Positions 61,123 to 64,000 of a stretch of 64,000 nt of DNA are shown in pieces (positions within the stretch are counted from its first letter, which is position 1; each line of letters starts with the position of its first letter). The notes under the pieces were generated by a model. That model was not told where the DNA came from. It searched no databases and saw nothing but the letters and a program-made list of their open reading frames with translations. Source of the DNA: Pelagicoccus sp. SDUM812002 (GTDB taxonomy: Bacteria; Verrucomicrobiota; Verrucomicrobiia; Opitutales; Opitutaceae). The stretch lies in NCBI RefSeq assembly GCF_031127835.1, contig NZ_JARXHX010000012.1:1-64000 (forward strand), in the 5' to 3' direction. Both the position numbers and the translations under genes were made by a program.

Positions 61123-64000
61123 ATGCCCTTTCCCAGCCGTATTGCGTCCCTATTCATCCTTCCAATCGCGATCGGAGCCCCTCCCCTGGCGCACGCCGGC
61201 TTCGAAATTCTCGAAGCCGACACTACCGGCCTGCATTTGGAAAACGAATACAACGACCCACTGATGTGGAGTACTCGCTTTCGCGAATTCACTCTCGGCG
61301 CTGTGAGCATAGGTATCGCTTCTGGTGACTTAAATGGTGACGGGCGCCCAGACATCTACGCAGTCAGCAAAACTGGCCCCAACGGTCTATACCTTCAGAA
61401 AGAAACGCCCCTCGTTTTCGAAGACCACGCCGCAGCCTCAGGCGTTCTCGGCACCGAGCACTGGGAAACTGGAGTTACCCTTGTCGATATCGACAACGAC
61501 CAAGACCTCGACATTTACCTCTGCGTTTACGACGCCCCAAACCAGCTTTACATCAATGACGGAGCGGGCAATTTCCAGGAACAAGCCGCCTCCTTCGGTC
61601 TGGACCTCCACGACGCCAGCGTCATGGCAGCTTTCTCCGACTACGACCGCGATGGAGACCTCGACGTCTACTTGCAGACCAACGTCCTCGAATTTGCCCG
61701 AAACACCAAAGGTAGCCCCGACTATCTGTATCGAAACAATGGTGACAACACCTTTACAGATGTAAGCCGAGATTCCAGCATCTGGGGACGTTCCCAAGGC
61801 CATAGCGCCACCTGGTGGGACTACAATAACGACGGCTGGCCTGACCTCTATGTTGCCAACGACTTCGAAACTCCCGATCGCTTCTACAAGAACAATGGAG
61901 ACGGCACGTTCACAGATGCCATCGAAGAGCTCGTCCCACTCACTACCTTTTTCTCCATGGGCTCCGACCTCGGAGACCTCAACAATGACGGCTGGATGGA
62001 CTTCATGGTCGCCGATATGGAAGCCGCTGACCACTACAAGGACATGACCGGCATGGAGGAGCGCAGCCGTGGAATTTGGGATACCGAAGCTGTATTCGAA
62101 CTGACACCACAGTACGCTCGCAACGCGATCTACCTCAACACCGGCCTCGACCGCTTCCAAGAGGCAGCCTACCTTTTCGGCGTTCCCGGCACTAATTGGA
62201 CTTGGTCCGTAAAGCTGAACGACCTCGATAACGACGGCTGGCTCGACCTCTATATCACCAACGGCATGGTGCGTAACCTCATCGACGCCGACCTCGTCGA
62301 CCGTCAGAATACCGCTCGCTCACTGGCCCATAGAGCCCTCGTAGTCAAAAACAGCGAACCGCTTGCAGAACATAACTTCGCGTTCCGCAACACCGGTGAC
62401 CTAGGGTTCGAGGATGTCAGTTCCGAGTGGAACCTCGACCAAGCTAGCGTCGCCTTCGGCAGCACTGTTTGCGACTTCGATCGAGACGGTAAGCTCGACA
62501 TCGCCTATCTCGGCATGGACCAAGCCATCACCCTTGCTCACAATACAATCGGTGCGGATCACAACTACCTCAGCCTTCGACTCCGCGGAACGGTATCCAA
62601 CTCGTGGGGACTCGGCGCAATCGTTTCGCTGCACAACGATAACGGGCAACAGCTCCGCCAGCTCAACCTCGCTCGAGGAATCGTATCCTCAGACGAACCC
62701 ATTCTCCATTTCGGCCTCGGCGAGGCCGAACAATCGGACCTCATTGAAATAAAATGGCCCAGCGGAAGAATCCAAACCCTGCAAAACGTTGCAGCGAACC
62801 AACTGCTCGTAGTCACCGAGCCCGAATCAAACAACGCACCGCAAAGGTACGAAAACAACAACGAATACCTCTTCCGCGAACGTCCAGACCTCGCAGCGAA
62901 GTGGCCAAAGCATCAGCAGACCGACACCGGCGAATTTAACCGGGCACCCTTGCTTCCCCGATTAGTCGGGCAAAACGGTCCCGCTCTTGCTCAAGGCGAT
63001 CTCGATGGAGACGGCAAGTACGACTTCTACATCGGCGGCGGATTTGCGCAGTCGGGAACCATCGTTTACTCAACCACCGGTCCCCAGGACGTCGGAAGAG
63101 ATGAAACCAGCGAGGATATCGCTGCAGCAATTTTCGATGCGAATGCAGACGGTCTCAACGACCTCCTCGTCGTCAGCGGAGGAGCCCCTCGCCCCGGACT
63201 GGAGCAGTTTTCCGATCGCTTGTACCTAAACAACGGAGACAGAACGTTTACCAAAGCGAGCGAGGACACCTGGCCCGGTGATAAAGCTAGCGGCAGCACC
63301 ATAGCCGTCGGAGACTACGATCAAGATGGCGATACCGACGTGTTCATTGGCGGTTTCGCAACTCCGGAATCTTACCCTTTCCCACAAGCCAGCCGCATCC
63401 TTCGCAACGACTCAAGTACCTTCAAGGATGTGACAGCCGAGATAGCAGTTACTCTGCAACAAGCAGGACTTGTTACTGGATCGAGCTGGATCGACCTCGA
63501 GGGCGATGGAACTCTGGAACTTGCAGTCCTTTGCGAGTGGAGCCATCTCTCGGTTTTCAAACTTGAGAACGGCGAATTCAAAGATGTATCCAAGGATCTA
63601 GGACTCTCTAGCAAAACAGGCCTTTGGAGGTCACTCTCCACGGCCGACCTAAACGGAGATGGCCGCCCCGACTTCATAGTCGGAAACCTGGGACTGAACA
63701 CCAAATACGAAGCGAGCGATTCCGCCCCCGCAACCCTACTGGCAGGAGACATCGAAGGTGACGGGCGAATCCACACCATCGAGGCTTACTACGAAAAGGG
63801 GCGCCTCTACCCCGTTCGTGGGCGCAGCAAACTCAATTACAGTTTTCCTTGGGTGAAGGACGACTTCAAGAAATTCAACGATTTCGCGCTGGCGGAAATG
63901 GCCGACGTATTCGGTTCGGAACGCCTCGCACGTGCTCGCAGATTTGAGGCAACCGAGCTGCAGAGCGGAGTTTGGGTATCGGTTCCAAGCAACACCTACA
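61123..64000 (+). CDS. CRTAC1-like FG-GAP/VCBS and ASPIC/UnbV surface protein, partial
   Basis: Open from the ATG at 61123 to the end of the window (959 codons), so the C-terminus is missing. Signal peptide MPFPSRIASLFILPIAIGAP. Then many calcium-binding FG-GAP/VCBS repeats (SGDLNGDGRPDIY, VDIDNDQDLDIY, DYDRDGDLDVY, LNDLDNDGWLDLY), an ASPIC/UnbV domain at ~490-570 (LRLRGTVSNSWGLGAIVSLH, KWPSGRIQTL), and a second repeat set (AQGDLDGDGKYDFYIGGG, VGDYDQDGDTDVFIGG). A secreted integrin-alpha-like propeller protein, likely for adhesion or substrate binding, apparently in an operon with the haloperoxidase. Confidence 0.9.
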   Translation, partial: MPFPSRIASLFILPIAIGAPPLAHAGFEILEADTTGLHLENEYNDPLMWSTRFREFTLGAVSIGIASGDLNGDGRPDIYAVSKTGPNGLYLQKETPLVFEDHAAASGVLGTEHWETGVTLVDIDNDQDLDIYLCVYDAPNQLYINDGAGNFQEQAASFGLDLHDASVMAAFSDYDRDGDLDVYLQTNVLEFARNTKGSPDYLYRNNGDNTFTDVSRDSSIWGRSQGHSATWWDYNNDGWPDLYVANDFETPDRFYKNNGDGTFTDAIEELVPLTTFFSMGSDLGDLNNDGWMDFMVADMEAADHYKDMTGMEERSRGIWDTEAVFELTPQYARNAIYLNTGLDRFQEAAYLFGVPGTNWTWSVKLNDLDNDGWLDLYITNGMVRNLIDADLVDRQNTARSLAHRALVVKNSEPLAEHNFAFRNTGDLGFEDVSSEWNLDQASVAFGSTVCDFDRDGKLDIAYLGMDQAITLAHNTIGADHNYLSLRLRGTVSNSWGLGAIVSLHNDNGQQLRQLNLARGIVSSDEPILHFGLGEAEQSDLIEIKWPSGRIQTLQNVAANQLLVVTEPESNNAPQRYENNNEYLFRERPDLAAKWPKHQQTDTGEFNRAPLLPRLVGQNGPALAQGDLDGDGKYDFYIGGGFAQSGTIVYSTTGPQDVGRDETSEDIAAAIFDANADGLNDLLVVSGGAPRPGLEQFSDRLYLNNGDRTFTKASEDTWPGDKASGSTIAVGDYDQDGDTDVFIGGFATPESYPFPQASRILRNDSSTFKDVTAEIAVTLQQAGLVTGSSWIDLEGDGTLELAVLCEWSHLSVFKLENGEFKDVSKDLGLSSKTGLWRSLSTADLNGDGRPDFIVGNLGLNTKYEASDSAPATLLAGDIEGDGRIHTIEAYYEKGRLYPVRGRSKLNYSFPWVKDDFKKFNDFALAEMADVFGSERLARARRFEATELQSGVWVSVPSNTY

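Overview
The window looks like a chromosomal segment of a heterotrophic, probably marine member of the Verrucomicrobiota (Opitutae-like). The clues are a VPDSG-type C-terminal sorting signal (28449-29009), a secreted GH5 enzyme with an N-terminal DUF1080 domain beside a sodium/solute symporter, a vanadium haloperoxidase next to a giant FG-GAP/ASPIC protein, and weak use of Shine-Dalgarno sequences. This assignment is inference; no rRNA or universal marker lies in the window.

Layout. (1) 1-4.6 kb: gene debris (IS3 transposase tail, GNAT tail) and small accessory genes (YefM/YoeB-type toxin-antitoxin, DgkA, two VOC proteins, MOSC, FMN reductase). (2) 4.7-10.1 kb: DUF2167 protein, an unknown zinc-ribbon membrane protein, DUF1080-GH5 glycosidase and a convergent SSS symporter. 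(3) 10.8-14.6 kb, minus strand: an RNA-repair cluster of RtcB ligase, HNH protein and slipin, preceded by a TATAAT promoter and two aberrant tRNA-like genes. (4) 14.6-15.5 kb: a geneless stretch with two terminator-bounded minus-strand units and a repeated 14-mer. (5) 15.5-28.3 kb and 36.3-47.3 kb: a large nitrate/nitrite assimilation region. It holds a porin, CysJ-like flavoprotein, NirA, NasA, a fused DmsB-DmsC-like electron-transfer subunit, NirBD, a PP2C-kinase, a NarK-type transporter, NrtABCD, a NasS-like sensor and a LysR regulator. It is split by (6) 28.4-36.3 kb: a VPDSG-CTERM protein and a seven-gene TonB2-type ExbB/ExbD/TonB operon. (7) 47.4-54.1 kb: PQQ dehydrogenase with embedded cytochrome c, MerR plus GyrI-like pair, tRNA-Phe, a TonB-domain protein and a dihydroorotase-like enzyme. 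(8) 54.1-64 kb: a 1.2 kb gene-poor A/T-rich stretch, an acyltransferase, tRNA-Thr, a PLD-like protein, a beta-propeller protein, an AEC transporter, a vanadium haloperoxidase and a partial FG-GAP/ASPIC protein that runs off the window.

How it works together. Nitrate would enter by the MFS carrier and the ABC system, be reduced by a NasA that lacks its own [2Fe-2S] tail and probably draws electrons from the quinone pool through the fused membrane subunit, and nitrite would be reduced by two different siroheme enzymes (NirA with its flavoprotein, and NADH-dependent NirBD). Six starts of nitrate genes carry a strikingly similar TGGCRY-N7-GCT element with the GG-N10-GC spacing of sigma-54 promoters, which would tie the region into one regulon.

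The most unusual part is the RtcB cluster. Its first products are tRNA-shaped RNAs that break tRNA rules: a Glu(UUC)-like RNA whose T-loop has A54/U58 swapped, and a GCU-anticodon RNA with a class I body and no CCA. They may be substrates, decoys or damage sensors for the repair proteins encoded downstream.
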